Under the pieces are notes generated by a model, which saw only the letters and a list, made by a program, of their open reading frames with translations, was not told the origin of the DNA and did no database searches. Shown one piece after another: positions 1 to 8,041 of a DNA stretch of 28,974 bases. The translations under genes were made by a program, and so were the position numbers. Numbering within the stretch: the first letter of the stretch is position 1; the number at the start of each line of letters is the position of its first letter. Source of the stretch: a virus. The stretch is taken from positions 1 to 28,974 of IMG/VR virus record IMGVR_UViG_3300000956_000092; one strand, written 5' to 3'.

Positions 1-527
1 CCATCTCTGCGGGTACTGCTGTGGCTGCTGATGTCGCGTCCCTGGTGAGCTTCGACTCCCCCGTGCGCGACGAGTTGGCCTGCCTGACGTCGGGGACGAC
101 AGTGACCGCGCCTGAGGCGATGGACCTGTTCTTCTCCATCTGGGTGCGCTTCGCCATGCCTGCAGACCCGGGCGACTCCTACCGCCGGATCAGGCTGCTG
201 ACCAACCTGCCGACCTCCAACACCGTGCTGGCCGAGCTGGCTCTGCCGGCGATCACTGACACCCCCACCTCACTCAACCTGACCACCACGGTGCGGGCAG
301 CAGAGGGCCAGACCTTCAACGTGCAGGCCACTCACTCAGACTCCCTGAGCGTGGCAGTGGATGCTGGTCGGATGGCCATCTACCGGGTTGGCTCTGGGCC
401 GCGAGGTATCCAGGGACCCCAGGGCATCGTTGGACCTGTTGGGCCCGTTGGACCGCAAGGACCTGAAGGACCTCCCGGGGACGCGAACAGCGGCTTCGAC
501 ACCTTCGAGGACCTGCGGAGTTCGTAG
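1..527 (+). CDS. Minor tail protein with C-terminal collagen-like repeat (5' end outside window)
   Basis: This reading frame is open from the first base (first complete codon at 3), so the gene probably begins upstream; a GTG at 21 is the first start-type codon inside the window but has no convincing ribosome-binding site. The visible part is a beta-rich domain of about 120 residues followed by nine Gly-X-Y triplets (nt ~396-479) and a short tail ending at TAG 525-527. Collagen-like stalks are known in phage tail fibres, where they form trimers. It lies immediately before a very large fibre gene, with stop and start overlapping by one base (TAGTG). I infer a trimeric minor tail or fibre protein; its receptor and full length cannot be judged from here. 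Confidence 0.75.
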   Translation, partial: ISAGTAVAADVASLVSFDSPVRDELACLTSGTTVTAPEAMDLFFSIWVRFAMPADPGDSYRRIRLLTNLPTSNTVLAELALPAITDTPTSLNLTTTVRAAEGQTFNVQATHSDSLSVAVDAGRMAIYRVGSGPRGIQGPQGIVGPVGPVGPQGPEGPPGDANSGFDTFEDLRSS

Positions 528-3500
528 TGCAGGACAACGCGCAGCAGCTGCGCCTGGGGCAAAGAGGCGACTCCCCGAACCCCGGGCTGCAGCTGGTCAC
601 CGTTGTCACGCTCCCGGAGTTCGCCTTCCGGGGGCAGCTCGTCTATCTGCTCGACCTGGACGAGTTCAGGGTCTTCGACGGCGATGCGTGGCAGATCCCT
701 ACGGCTGCCAACAACGGCGGGAGCCAGACGTTCGTCTCGCCTACCCAGCCGGTGGCAGACGCTGTCGGTGACCTGTGGATGCGCACCACTGACCTGACCC
801 TGCATGTGTGGGACGGGACGCTGTGGAAGCAGATCATCGACCCCAACGCCAACGCTGCTGCCGCTGCTGCTGCTTCAGCACTGGCCGCTGCCGCTGATGC
901 CCTCGACATCGCTGAGAACGCCCAGGCGATAGCCGATGGCAAGGTAGAGATCTTCTACACCACGCTCGCGCCCGAGGAGCCGGACTTCTCCCCCAAGGCG
1001 GGAGACATCTGGTATCGCACCAGTGACAACCGTGCGTTCAGGCGGGTGGGCGCGTCCTGGGTAGAGATCGTGGATGCGGCCATCACCCAGGCCCTGACGG
1101 CTGCCAACACCGCTCAGGCCACTGCTGACCAGAAGATCACCACGTACTACTCCGACGAGCCGCCCTGGCCCAACGAGACGCCTGGTCATGGCAACGACAT
1201 CGGTGACCTGTGGTTCGACACCAACAACGAGAACAAGCCCTACCGCTGGAACGGCAACTGGGTCTCGGTGCAAGACGGTGGCATCCTGCTCGCGCGCGAC
1301 ATCGCCAGCACCGCCCTGGAGAACGCAGCTGCTGCTCAGGCCCAGTTGGATGAGGTGCTGGTCGAGATCGGCACTGATGGGGTGCCTCCGCTGTCGTCGC
1401 CCACGCCGATCCTGACGCCCTCGATCAAGACCTTCATGGTCCGGGTGACACCGGTAGCCAACGTCGACCCGGTGATCTACGACTACCACGTCTCTACCGA
1501 CCCCAACCTGGGCTCGATCTACGACGCCTCCACGCTGCTGCTGTCTACCAACGCCTGGATGACCACGGTCTACGGGCTGCCTGGTCCTGACCCAGACCCA
1601 GGAGAGCCGGACGAGCGAATCCTGCAGCCTGAGGTCACCTACTACGTGCTGGTGCAGGCGCGCGACGGTGATGGTGCGGCTCCGCCATCAGAGGTCGCCT
1701 CCATCGTCTTGAAGAAGATCACTGGCCCTGATGTGGCTGCTGAGACCTTCACCGGTGAGCACTTCGTGGGTGGCTCGTTCACCGGCCGAGAGTTCGCCGG
1801 CGAGATCATCACCGCCACCGACTTCAAGACGGGCTCGGTGGGCCAGCGCACCATCTGGGGTCGCTCTGGTATCCAGCAGTACACCCAGGACGAGAAGCTC
1901 ACCGTCAACATGCCCTCGGACGGCTCGGTCAACATGATCGACGCCGAGATCGTCGCGCGCGGGCTGACGGCCAAAGAGGGCATCGCCATGGAGGGCGAGT
2001 CCGAGGTCAAGGCTGGCGCCAAGATCGTCTTGTCCTCTGGCATCTCTGCTCCCACCACCAGCCCCCAGATGATCAACTACTGGGAGACCGTGCGGCCGAA
2101 CTTCTCCCCGCAGCTCGGTCCCCTGGGTGCGTTCAACTTGGTGCCGGGTGAGGTCATGCACGTGCACTGGAACGCCGCCGAGTCGATGTTCAACATCTTC
2201 CAGTTCCGGGCCAACGGCACCCGGCTGTGGCGCTGTGACACCTCAGGCAACCCTGGGACCTTCACCGCTGACGACGACTTCGTCAACTGGGAGATCTGCG
2301 GGCAGACGGTCATCGCCTCAGGCTCCAAGGCTGGTACCTACCGGATGCAGCGCTACCTGCCCCAGGGCAACGCCTGGTACGTGGACGGACCGCCTGGGCT
2401 GAACCAATTCACCCGCACCAACGTCAACCGCAGGCCGATGGTGGGTAACAACGGCACCGACCTGTTCATCGCAGAGACCCTGGCCAACAACTCCGTCCAG
2501 GTCACCTACCGCAACATGAACCCGCACGGGGCCACGATCAGCGCTCCGACCTCGACCTTCACCTCAGCTGCCTCCATCTTCGGCGCCTCACTGGTGTCGG
2601 CTGAGCGGGGGAACTTCGACGTAGCTGCTGACCGCTATGCCTTCAGCGAGCGGTACTTCAACTACAACTCCAAGATGTTCTCCATCTCGGGCTCCACCTT
2701 GACCAACGTGGCTGGCCACAGCTGGGAGATCCCGATCACGCGCCTGGGCCAGGCCTGGGACGGCACTCGCTTTTGGACCTACGGCAACGACGGGCTGTTC
2801 TACAAGCACACTTCGACAGTCTGGGATCCGGCCTCCACCAGCTCGGTGCTGTGGGCCAAGTCGTCGTACTACGACTCTGTGGGTACCACCCACGAGACCG
2901 ACCTGGGCCCGGTGCGCAAGCTCCCACTGGCAGCCAGACGAGCCATCACCCGTGTGGTGCTGCCCGAGATCCAGGGCGCTGGTGGTGTGGACGAGCCCAA
3001 CGCCAACCGGCTCTACATGGCGCGCGGGGCTACTCAACCGGCGGACTCCAGCTTCAAGCTCCAGTACTCAGGCGCCACCTTGGTCGTGGACCTGACCTCG
3101 ATCTCAGGAGCAGGGGCTACCCACACCACGACACCGTTCCCTGACTCCACGCCGGGCTGGATGGAGAACTCAGCTGGGACGTTGGAACTCAGCGGTGATG
3201 GCAGGGCTACTTTCGTCAGCGTCACTGAGACCGAGGCCAAGCCGCACAGCTACGCGCGCTACCTGACTTCTGCCGGGCTGGCTACCTCCACCACCACCTA
3301 TGTGACCCTGACCGGGTGGACGGTGCAGGAAAGCTCCAGCATCACCTACTCATCCGGGGTGTGGACCTGTCCGGTGGCCGGGCGCTACCGGATCGCTGCT
3401 GCAGTCTCATACGCGACCAACAACGCGGGGCTGCGGGGCATCCGTTTCCTGATCGAAGGCACCGGGCGACAGACCATCCTGATCGGGGCCTCACCGGCCC

Positions 3501-3655
3501 TGCACACCACGGTGGCCTTCTCCCCGACCTTCCGACTGTCCGCCTCTGGCACTATCGCCATCCAGGGGATCCAGAGCTCTGGCGGCACCCTCAACGTCAA
3601 CGGTGATACCGATGGCGCCTACACCAACTGCTGGATCGAATACGTCGGACCCTGA
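527..3655 (+). CDS. Large minor tail protein / central fibre-like protein (1042 aa)
   Basis: The start is GTG 527, overlapping the previous stop by one base. The N-terminal quarter has at least three repeats built as GD-(I/L)-W...W-x-G-x-W followed by Ala-rich helical linkers (about residues 70-105, 140-183 and 203-250). A fibronectin-III-like segment follows (about 290-398), then a Gly/Phe-rich strand segment typical of siphophage tail-tip proteins (about 407-435). Residues ~540-810 are beta-rich with repeated W/Y-containing strands and could be a propeller. The last ~135 residues look like a C1q/TNF-type jelly roll, a common trimeric tip of collagen-like fibres. It probably sits at the tail tip and helps recognise the host. 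The domain names are structural impressions and no motif fixes the receptor. Confidence 0.8.
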   Translation: MQDNAQQLRLGQRGDSPNPGLQLVTVVTLPEFAFRGQLVYLLDLDEFRVFDGDAWQIPTAANNGGSQTFVSPTQPVADAVGDLWMRTTDLTLHVWDGTLWKQIIDPNANAAAAAAASALAAAADALDIAENAQAIADGKVEIFYTTLAPEEPDFSPKAGDIWYRTSDNRAFRRVGASWVEIVDAAITQALTAANTAQATADQKITTYYSDEPPWPNETPGHGNDIGDLWFDTNNENKPYRWNGNWVSVQDGGILLARDIASTALENAAAAQAQLDEVLVEIGTDGVPPLSSPTPILTPSIKTFMVRVTPVANVDPVIYDYHVSTDPNLGSIYDASTLLLSTNAWMTTVYGLPGPDPDPGEPDERILQPEVTYYVLVQARDGDGAAPPSEVASIVLKKITGPDVAAETFTGEHFVGGSFTGREFAGEIITATDFKTGSVGQRTIWGRSGIQQYTQDEKLTVNMPSDGSVNMIDAEIVARGLTAKEGIAMEGESEVKAGAKIVLSSGISAPTTSPQMINYWETVRPNFSPQLGPLGAFNLVPGEVMHVHWNAAESMFNIFQFRANGTRLWRCDTSGNPGTFTADDDFVNWEICGQTVIASGSKAGTYRMQRYLPQGNAWYVDGPPGLNQFTRTNVNRRPMVGNNGTDLFIAETLANNSVQVTYRNMNPHGATISAPTSTFTSAASIFGASLVSAERGNFDVAADRYAFSERYFNYNSKMFSISGSTLTNVAGHSWEIPITRLGQAWDGTRFWTYGNDGLFYKHTSTVWDPASTSSVLWAKSSYYDSVGTTHETDLGPVRKLPLAARRAITRVVLPEIQGAGGVDEPNANRLYMARGATQPADSSFKLQYSGATLVVDLTSISGAGATHTTTPFPDSTPGWMENSAGTLELSGDGRATFVSVTETEAKPHSYARYLTSAGLATSTTTYVTLTGWTVQESSSITYSSGVWTCPVAGRYRIAAAVSYATNNAGLRGIRFLIEGTGRQTILIGASPALHTTVAFSPTFRLSASGTIAIQGIQSSGGTLNVNGDTDGAYTNCWIEYVGP

Positions 3656-3695
3656 GTAGCTTCTCCGACGACACTGGTAACGACAAGGAGGAGCC

Positions 3696-4022
3696 ATGGT
3701 CAATCAGACTGGAAACCAGGGACTGCCTTACCCGGAGCCCGATGACGAGCCAGCTGACATGCCGGTCTTCGTGCAGGCGCTTGCGGAGGCGATCGAGGGG
3801 AAGCTGGTGCAGGTCTTCACCAGCGAGGCCCAGCGGTCCACCAAGGTTCCTGTGCCGACCTCGGGGATGGTCAGCGTGATCACCTCGACTGACGTCGTCG
3901 AGTTCTACGACGGCGCTGCCTGGAAGCGCCTGTACCCGCCGGCAGTCCCCACCTTCACGCGTGGCACCGTGGTCCCCTCGAACGCCTCTGGGGTCAACGG
4001 CGACGTCTTCTTCAAGTTCTGA
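3696..4022 (+). CDS. Small minor tail protein (108 aa)
   Basis: ATG 3696 is preceded by a strong AAGGAGGA ribosome-binding site. The N-terminus is acidic (PYPEPDDEPADMP) and is followed by a short helix and a beta-rich section with VVEFYDGAAWKRLYP, a W-x-R/P phrase also common in fibre-associated proteins. The Pro-rich N-terminus followed by a helix resembles the N-terminal segment of other phage fibre proteins that attach to the tail baseplate. It sits between two large tail genes and very probably encodes a virion component. I do not recognise a named family. It could be a fibre adaptor or a trimerising base. Confidence 0.65.
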   Translation: MVNQTGNQGLPYPEPDDEPADMPVFVQALAEAIEGKLVQVFTSEAQRSTKVPVPTSGMVSVITSTDVVEFYDGAAWKRLYPPAVPTFTRGTVVPSNASGVNGDVFFKF

Positions 4023-4028
4023 GCGCGC

Positions 4029-5084
4029 GTGACTACCTACATCAAGGACGCGGGGGTCTGGAAGCAGGCCTTCCCGAACGTCAAGAACACGGTCTGGGAT
4101 GAGGCCAGCCAGGTCTGGGTCAAGGACTCAGGCATCTGGAAGCTGGCTCACCAGCGCGACATCACCCCGCCTGCGGCACCGAGCGTGACGCTGAGCTTGG
4201 TGAGTGGTCGCTACGTCAGCGTCGCGGTGAAGGCCTCCGAGCTGGCACTGTCTGGCGCTGACTATGACCGCACACTTGTGTTGATCAACCAGGGAAAGGG
4301 CTATCCGGCGACCCCGCAAAGCTCTGGTTTCGTCTCCACGCCCGATGCCACCTACCCGTTCGAGCCCTGGTCGGAGTGGCAGTTCAACCGGGGATCTGCT
4401 GCTCATCCCTCGGTGATCGCCACCATCACCAAGGAGTGGCCGCCAAACCCAACTGCCTCAACCCAACTACCGGGCGGCGGATACGTCTACCTTGGAGCAT
4501 GGACTAGGGACTTCCGGGGGAACTGGTCGAGCGGTGTGTTCAAGCAGGTCTGGGTGCCTCCGCGCCCGGGAGAGCCCACCTACACGCCGACTACCAAGAC
4601 CAAGACCTACAACGCCACCTGGTCCCAGACCTTCAACGGGGATACCTCTGTCCGGTTCTCCGACGCCAACCTGACCACCGGCTACTGGGCTGAGTTCAAC
4701 GGCGTACAGCACGTCGTCATCGGCTTCCCGACCACGATCATGTCCGACCTGAAGAACGCAACCGTCAAGAAGGTCGAGCTGATCCTGTACAACAAGAAGT
4801 TCTACAACCCCACGGGTTCGGTTCGGTACCGGTACCACGCCTTCTCAGGGCCGGTCGCTGACTCCTCGGGTAGCGGAACTGGTCCCTTCAACACAGTCAA
4901 CAACTGGGCCAGAGGCTCGATGCGTGTCATCGACATCTCTGGTTCCGGCCTCACCCAGTGGAAGACAGGCGCTTACAGGGGCGTCCGACTGGACCCGTTC
5001 AATGCTGACCGTAGGTACTCAGGCGTGTTCTACGGGCATGCAGAAGCCCACCCGCCGCGCGTTCGTATTACCTACGAGAGCTGA
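4029..5084 (+). CDS. Minor tail protein, probable receptor-binding or carbohydrate-binding fibre (351 aa)
   Basis: The start is GTG 4029, six bases after the preceding stop; no clear ribosome-binding site is seen, so translation may be coupled to the upstream gene. The N-terminus carries two copies of a V/I-KD-x-G-x-WK phrase (YIKDAGVWKQA and WVKDSGIWKLA). A fibronectin-like section follows (about residues 46-110). The C-terminal half (about 190-351) is a beta-sandwich-like domain resembling DNRLRE-type domains found in surface proteins. The domain order (attachment repeats, spacer, sandwich) fits a tail appendage that binds the cell surface. This is inferred from composition and position, not from a catalytic motif. 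Confidence 0.7.
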   Translation: MTTYIKDAGVWKQAFPNVKNTVWDEASQVWVKDSGIWKLAHQRDITPPAAPSVTLSLVSGRYVSVAVKASELALSGADYDRTLVLINQGKGYPATPQSSGFVSTPDATYPFEPWSEWQFNRGSAAHPSVIATITKEWPPNPTASTQLPGGGYVYLGAWTRDFRGNWSSGVFKQVWVPPRPGEPTYTPTTKTKTYNATWSQTFNGDTSVRFSDANLTTGYWAEFNGVQHVVIGFPTTIMSDLKNATVKKVELILYNKKFYNPTGSVRYRYHAFSGPVADSSGSGTGPFNTVNNWARGSMRVIDISGSGLTQWKTGAYRGVRLDPFNADRRYSGVFYGHAEAHPPRVRITYES

Positions 5085-5119
5085 GCGGTGCCGATCCTCA
5101 CCCAAAGGTAGGTGCCCGG

Positions 5120-5353
5120 GTGATCGACCCCAAGTTGAAGAACTGGATCATCATCGTGGTGACCGCCGTGTGGGCGCTCAACTTCGTTGTTGGCCTGATC
5201 CCCCAGATCGAGTTTCAACCCGACCCAACGATCAACGCCATCTTCATGGGCATTGTTGGCGGACTGTTCGCCCTGAGTGCACGCAAGCAGCCACCTGCAG
5301 ACGACAAGAAGGTGGAAGACAGCAAGCCTCCGGACAAGGAGGTGGAGAAGTGA
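5120..5353 (+). CDS. Small two-helix membrane protein, holin candidate (77 aa)
   Basis: GTG 5120 is preceded by AAAGGTAGG at a suitable distance. Two hydrophobic segments are visible (about residues 9-29 and 38-54), separated by a short acidic/proline loop and followed by a strongly charged, Lys/Asp/Glu-rich tail. Small size, two membrane helices and a charged C-terminus are the usual signature of holins, which permeabilise the cytoplasmic membrane so the endolysin can reach the wall. It begins the lysis block and overlaps the next gene by 4 bases (GTGA). A second two-helix protein follows the endolysin, so which of the two is the true holin is open; one could act as antiholin. Confidence 0.7.
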   Translation: MIDPKLKNWIIIVVTAVWALNFVVGLIPQIEFQPDPTINAIFMGIVGGLFALSARKQPPADDKKVEDSKPPDKEVEK

Positions 5354-5823
5354 TCCAGGAGATGGCCTACAACCTGGCCTGGACGCTCTTCGGGTTCGTG
5401 CTCGGCTGCCTGGTCGGGTACGAGAGAGTTGTTCCCAAGAGGTTCCGCCAGGAGGAAAGCATGAGCGAGACCGAGTACGTCCCGCAGCAGACCCCGCGCC
5501 AGGGACGATGGATCGGGGCTGTCGTCATCCTCCTGGCTCTCTTCTCCGTAGCGCAGGGTAGTTACTTCGCCTTCGAGAACAGCCGGACAGCTGAGTGCCA
5601 AGCTCGCTTCAACGACGACTTCGCCCGGGTGACTACTCAGCGAGCTGTCTGGGCCGACGAGGACCGCCGGTCGCTGACCAAGATGCTGAACGAGATCTTG
5701 GCGGCCAAGGAGGGGACAAGCGCCGGCCGGGACAGCGTCAACCTGTACCTGGCAACGATCAACCGTAACGAGAAGCTCCGCCAGGAGAACCCGCTCCCGA
5801 ACCTGGAGGACCGCAGGTGCTGA
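5350..5823 (+). CDS. Lysis-region membrane protein with two possible starts (157 or 120 aa)
   Basis: The long form starts at GTG 5350, overlapping the previous stop, with AAGGAGG at 5336-5342. It has two membrane segments (about residues 6-24 and 54-74) and a charged, mostly helical C-terminal region of about 80 residues ending in a Pro-rich phrase and a terminal Cys. A second in-frame start, ATG 5461 (residue 38), is preceded by AGGAGG at 5450-5455 with a five-base gap; this form would keep only the second membrane segment. One membrane anchor plus a long helical tail resembles an inner-membrane spanin or lysis regulator, but Gram-positive hosts have no outer membrane. Lysis involvement is inferred from location. 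I do not recognise a named family. Confidence 0.72.
   Translation: MIQEMAYNLAWTLFGFVLGCLVGYERVVPKRFRQEESMSETEYVPQQTPRQGRWIGAVVILLALFSVAQGSYFAFENSRTAECQARFNDDFARVTTQRAVWADEDRRSLTKMLNEILAAKEGTSAGRDSVNLYLATINRNEKLRQENPLPNLEDRRC
5450..5463 (+). promoter_or_regulatory. Internal ribosome-binding site and second start in the lysis membrane protein
   Basis: AGGAGG at 5450-5455, a five-base spacer AAAGC and ATG at 5461 form a near-ideal start within the gene that begins at 5350. The upstream GTG start also has a strong site at 5336-5342. Two good sites in one frame suggest that both the long and short products may be made. Confidence 0.6.
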
Positions 5824-6131
5824 TGCAAAATACCGATGGCCTCTTCTTCTGGCGAGGCCTCAACATCTTGCTGGCAGTGGCCGCCATAGCCATCACGCTC
5901 TGGCGCTTGTACAAGCACTGGGGCTACCTTGAACAGGGACGGCTCACGGTGTTGGCGCTCTTGCTCTTTGAGATCTCCTCGATCACTGGGTCAGTCGAGG
6001 GGATCATCCAAGATCTCCCATACGGTTTCAGGATGCCCATGGTCACTGTGGCCAACCTGTGGGTCATCTGGTCAATGCAGCATGGGCCGGTCGGCCATGA
6101 CGCGCCCGCATCGCTAACTGAAGACAGATGA
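5817..6131 (+). CDS. Three-helix membrane protein of the lysis region (104 aa)
   Basis: Three hydrophobic segments can be placed at about residues 12-31, 42-62 and 72-88, with a short polar C-terminus. I chose GTG 5817 because GGAGG at 5805-5809 lies seven bases upstream; ATG 5823, which overlaps the preceding stop as TGATG, is a possible alternative with a longer gap. The product is an integral membrane protein. Its place among lysis genes suggests a holin-like or accessory lysis role, but there is no diagnostic motif. Codon use is looser than in neighbouring genes (ATA, CTA, TTG and AAA codons appear), hinting at a different history. Confidence 0.7.
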   Translation: MLMQNTDGLFFWRGLNILLAVAAIAITLWRLYKHWGYLEQGRLTVLALLLFEISSITGSVEGIIQDLPYGFRMPMVTVANLWVIWSMQHGPVGHDAPASLTEDR

Positions 6132-6135
6132 GCCG

Positions 6136-6867
6136 ATGACCCCCTTCAAGAACGGCGTCCCCAGTTGGGTCGTCGGCGCCTTCGTGATGCTCTCGACCCT
6201 GACCATGTTGCAGATGGCAGGGTTTAAGACTCAACTATCTGAGACCCAAGATACCGCCACCGTGGCCATCAGTCAGGCCAATGCACTCAACGAACAGGTA
6301 ACGTCACTGGGTAAGACGCCGGTGGTGGATAAGGCTGACATCCCTCAGGGTCCGCCTGGTCCTCCCGGCGTCCCAGGACTCCCAGGACAGAAGGGCGCAA
6401 CTGGTGACATCGGCGCGATCGGCCCGAAAGGTCCCGCTGGCCCTACTGGACCCCCGGGGCCGAAAGGTCCTCAAGGCCCTGCTGGGCCAGCTGGACCCAA
6501 GGGCCCGGTCGGACCGTCTGGCCCCGCCGGCAAGAACGGATCATCGCCCGAGTGCCTGCTGCTGTCCGGAGGATGTGTAGGTGCGACGGGTGATGAGGGT
6601 CCTTCGGGCCCGCAAGGCCCCCAAGGTCCACAAGGGGAGCAGGGCCAAAAGGGTGCGCAAGGTGACGAAGGCCCCCGAGGACCAGTTGGCCCCGAAGGTC
6701 CTGCGGGACCAGCTGGCCCCCAAGGTCCGGCAGGACCCAAGGGCGACGGCGGACCAGTCTGCGCCCCAGGCACAACCTTGAAGACCTACGACGTCCAGAT
6801 CACCATCGAGGGTGAAGGTCCGTTCTCTCGGACCCTGCGCGTGTGTGAGGTCGACCAGACCCCGTAG
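6136..6867 (+). CDS. Membrane-anchored collagen-like protein (243 aa)
   Basis: ATG 6136 follows the upstream stop by four bases. One hydrophobic segment (about residues 9-29) forms a signal anchor; a polar, probably coiled section (about 31-70) follows. Two uninterrupted Gly-X-Y blocks then occur, about residues 72-134 (21 triplets) and 149-208 (20 triplets). They are separated by a 14-residue break containing Cys140 and Cys147, and followed by a small beta-rich tail with Cys209 and Cys237. Collagen-like repeats usually form trimeric rods. Most phage collagen-like proteins are tail fibres, but the N-terminal membrane segment and position directly before the endolysin point to an exported, membrane-tethered protein. 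It could also be a virion fibre that inserts in the host membrane. Confidence 0.82.
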   Translation: MTPFKNGVPSWVVGAFVMLSTLTMLQMAGFKTQLSETQDTATVAISQANALNEQVTSLGKTPVVDKADIPQGPPGPPGVPGLPGQKGATGDIGAIGPKGPAGPTGPPGPKGPQGPAGPAGPKGPVGPSGPAGKNGSSPECLLLSGGCVGATGDEGPSGPQGPQGPQGEQGQKGAQGDEGPRGPVGPEGPAGPAGPQGPAGPKGDGGPVCAPGTTLKTYDVQITIEGEGPFSRTLRVCEVDQTP

Positions 6868-6896
6868 TGACTCGACGGTCGTCGTGTACTGGGACC

Positions 6897-7688
6897 ATGG
6901 CCAAGGCTGTGTACTACCCCAGGGCGAACCGCTCCGCGCAGTGGTGGGACACCAAGTTCGACCGGAAGACCTTCACCGGCATCGACAAGCTGCTCCTGCA
7001 CACCACCGAGACCGGCTCCTGGCCGGGCTACAGCGGTGGCAAGTCCGCACCCACGTTGACCTACGATCCGACGACTCGGCAGTGGCGACAGCACAACAAG
7101 CTGAACCGTTCCGCCCGGGCTCTTCGTGACCCTTCAGGGACGGTTGTCCGGGAGAACCAGGACAACGTCGTGCAGGTAGAGATCAACTGCTCTTGCGACA
7201 AGAACTTCGCCAAGAAGCACGGCTACCCCTACGCAGGCGCCCTGAGCAATGCAGCACTGGATGACTTGGGTGCGTTCGCAGCCTTCCTCCACATCGAGTG
7301 GGGTCTGCCGCTGGTGGCGGCACCGCTGTGGCTGCCCTACCCCGAGTCCTACGGCAACTCCCGCGCGCGCATGTCCGGGCCGAGGTACGACGCCTTCAAG
7401 GGCATCCTCGGTCACCAGCACGCGTCCGGGAACGACCACGGGGACCCTGGCTCACTGAACGTGGGCCGCATCCTCAGCACTGCCAGGCAGATCGTTTCAC
7501 CTATGCACCAGGGTGCAGATGTGGAGTTGGAGATGAAGTTCACCGACAAGATCCCGAACGCCAAGGACCCGGACGGCTCGCCCGTCACCGTTGGTGAGGC
7601 ACTGGCCCGGGGCAACTGGGCCTACTTCCAGCTGGTCGAGGGTGGCGCGATGGACAAGCGCATGGACAAGGAAGAGGCGGAGAAGTGA
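6897..7688 (+). CDS. lysA: Endolysin, N-acetylmuramoyl-L-alanine amidase (263 aa)
   Basis: The protein resembles the zinc amidases (Amidase_2/AmpD/PGRP fold) found in actinophage endolysins, which cut the bond between MurNAc and L-Ala in peptidoglycan. Residues matching the zinc ligands are His35 in LLLHTTETGSWPGY, and His173 and Asp183 in GHQHASGNDHGDPG; the ten-residue gap between the last two matches AmpD. The catalytic domain fills about residues 1-205. The remaining ~55 residues do not look like a known wall-binding domain. I chose ATG 6897 because the upstream GTG 6867 adds ten residues unlike the family. No signal peptide is visible, so export should depend on a holin; the stop overlaps the downstream holin candidate by 4 bases. 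Confidence 0.93.
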   Translation: MAKAVYYPRANRSAQWWDTKFDRKTFTGIDKLLLHTTETGSWPGYSGGKSAPTLTYDPTTRQWRQHNKLNRSARALRDPSGTVVRENQDNVVQVEINCSCDKNFAKKHGYPYAGALSNAALDDLGAFAAFLHIEWGLPLVAAPLWLPYPESYGNSRARMSGPRYDAFKGILGHQHASGNDHGDPGSLNVGRILSTARQIVSPMHQGADVELEMKFTDKIPNAKDPDGSPVTVGEALARGNWAYFQLVEGGAMDKRMDKEEAEK

Positions 7689-8041
7689 GTAACACCGTCC
7701 CCGCCAAGATGGTGAGTAAGTCCAAGCCCATCAGGCTCCTGCTTGCTGTGGCTGCTGGTTCGACGGCTCTTGCCGGCGGCCTGCCGCTGATCACCCCGGA
7801 CGACTGGGACTGGACCGGTCCTGCCATCGGTCTGCTCGGTCTGGTCCTGACGGTCGCGGTCGGCAAGTACACCGAGGACAACACCACCCCCTGGGAGGAC
7901 GTGGCCGCCAAGGTCACGCCTGAGGGGGAAGTGGTTGCCGGACCGGCTGCTGTGCAGCGCACCGGCTCGACAGTCGAGGTCGTCAAGCCAGACGCGGCTG
8001 ACCCTCTTGCCCACGACGCACCACCGAACGAGGAGCTGTAA
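7685..8041 (+). CDS. Holin candidate (118 aa, two membrane helices)
   Basis: GTG 7685 overlaps the endolysin stop (GTGA). A short basic N-terminus precedes two hydrophobic segments (about residues 16-36 and 44-61) separated by a turn with TPDDWDWTG. The polar tail begins GKYTEDNTTPWEDVAAKVTP. This arrangement and the GKYTED-like phrase after the second helix match proteins commonly annotated as holins beside actinophage amidases (family recollection, not checked). It would form membrane lesions that release the endolysin. The other two-helix protein at 5120-5353 is a competing holin candidate. Confidence 0.75.
   Translation: MSNTVPAKMVSKSKPIRLLLAVAAGSTALAGGLPLITPDDWDWTGPAIGLLGLVLTVAVGKYTEDNTTPWEDVAAKVTPEGEVVAGPAAVQRTGSTVEVVKPDAADPLAHDAPPNEEL

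Noticed and set aside
521-535. Frameshift joining the collagen-tipped protein to the large fibre protein
   Set aside because: The genes overlap only by TAGTG and no slippery heptamer is seen; two separate coupled genes explain the sequence.
4924-5349. Longer start for the lysis membrane protein beginning at 4924
   Set aside because: This extension runs through the end of the minor tail gene and the whole 77-residue gene in another frame. GTG 5350 has a strong ribosome-binding site and the usual 4-base overlap.
6471-6773. Antisense collagen-like open frame
   Set aside because: Gly (GGN) and Pro (CCN) codons are complementary, so the reverse strand of a collagen gene also reads as Gly-Pro repeats. 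The same effect occurs opposite the collagen tip near 380-480.
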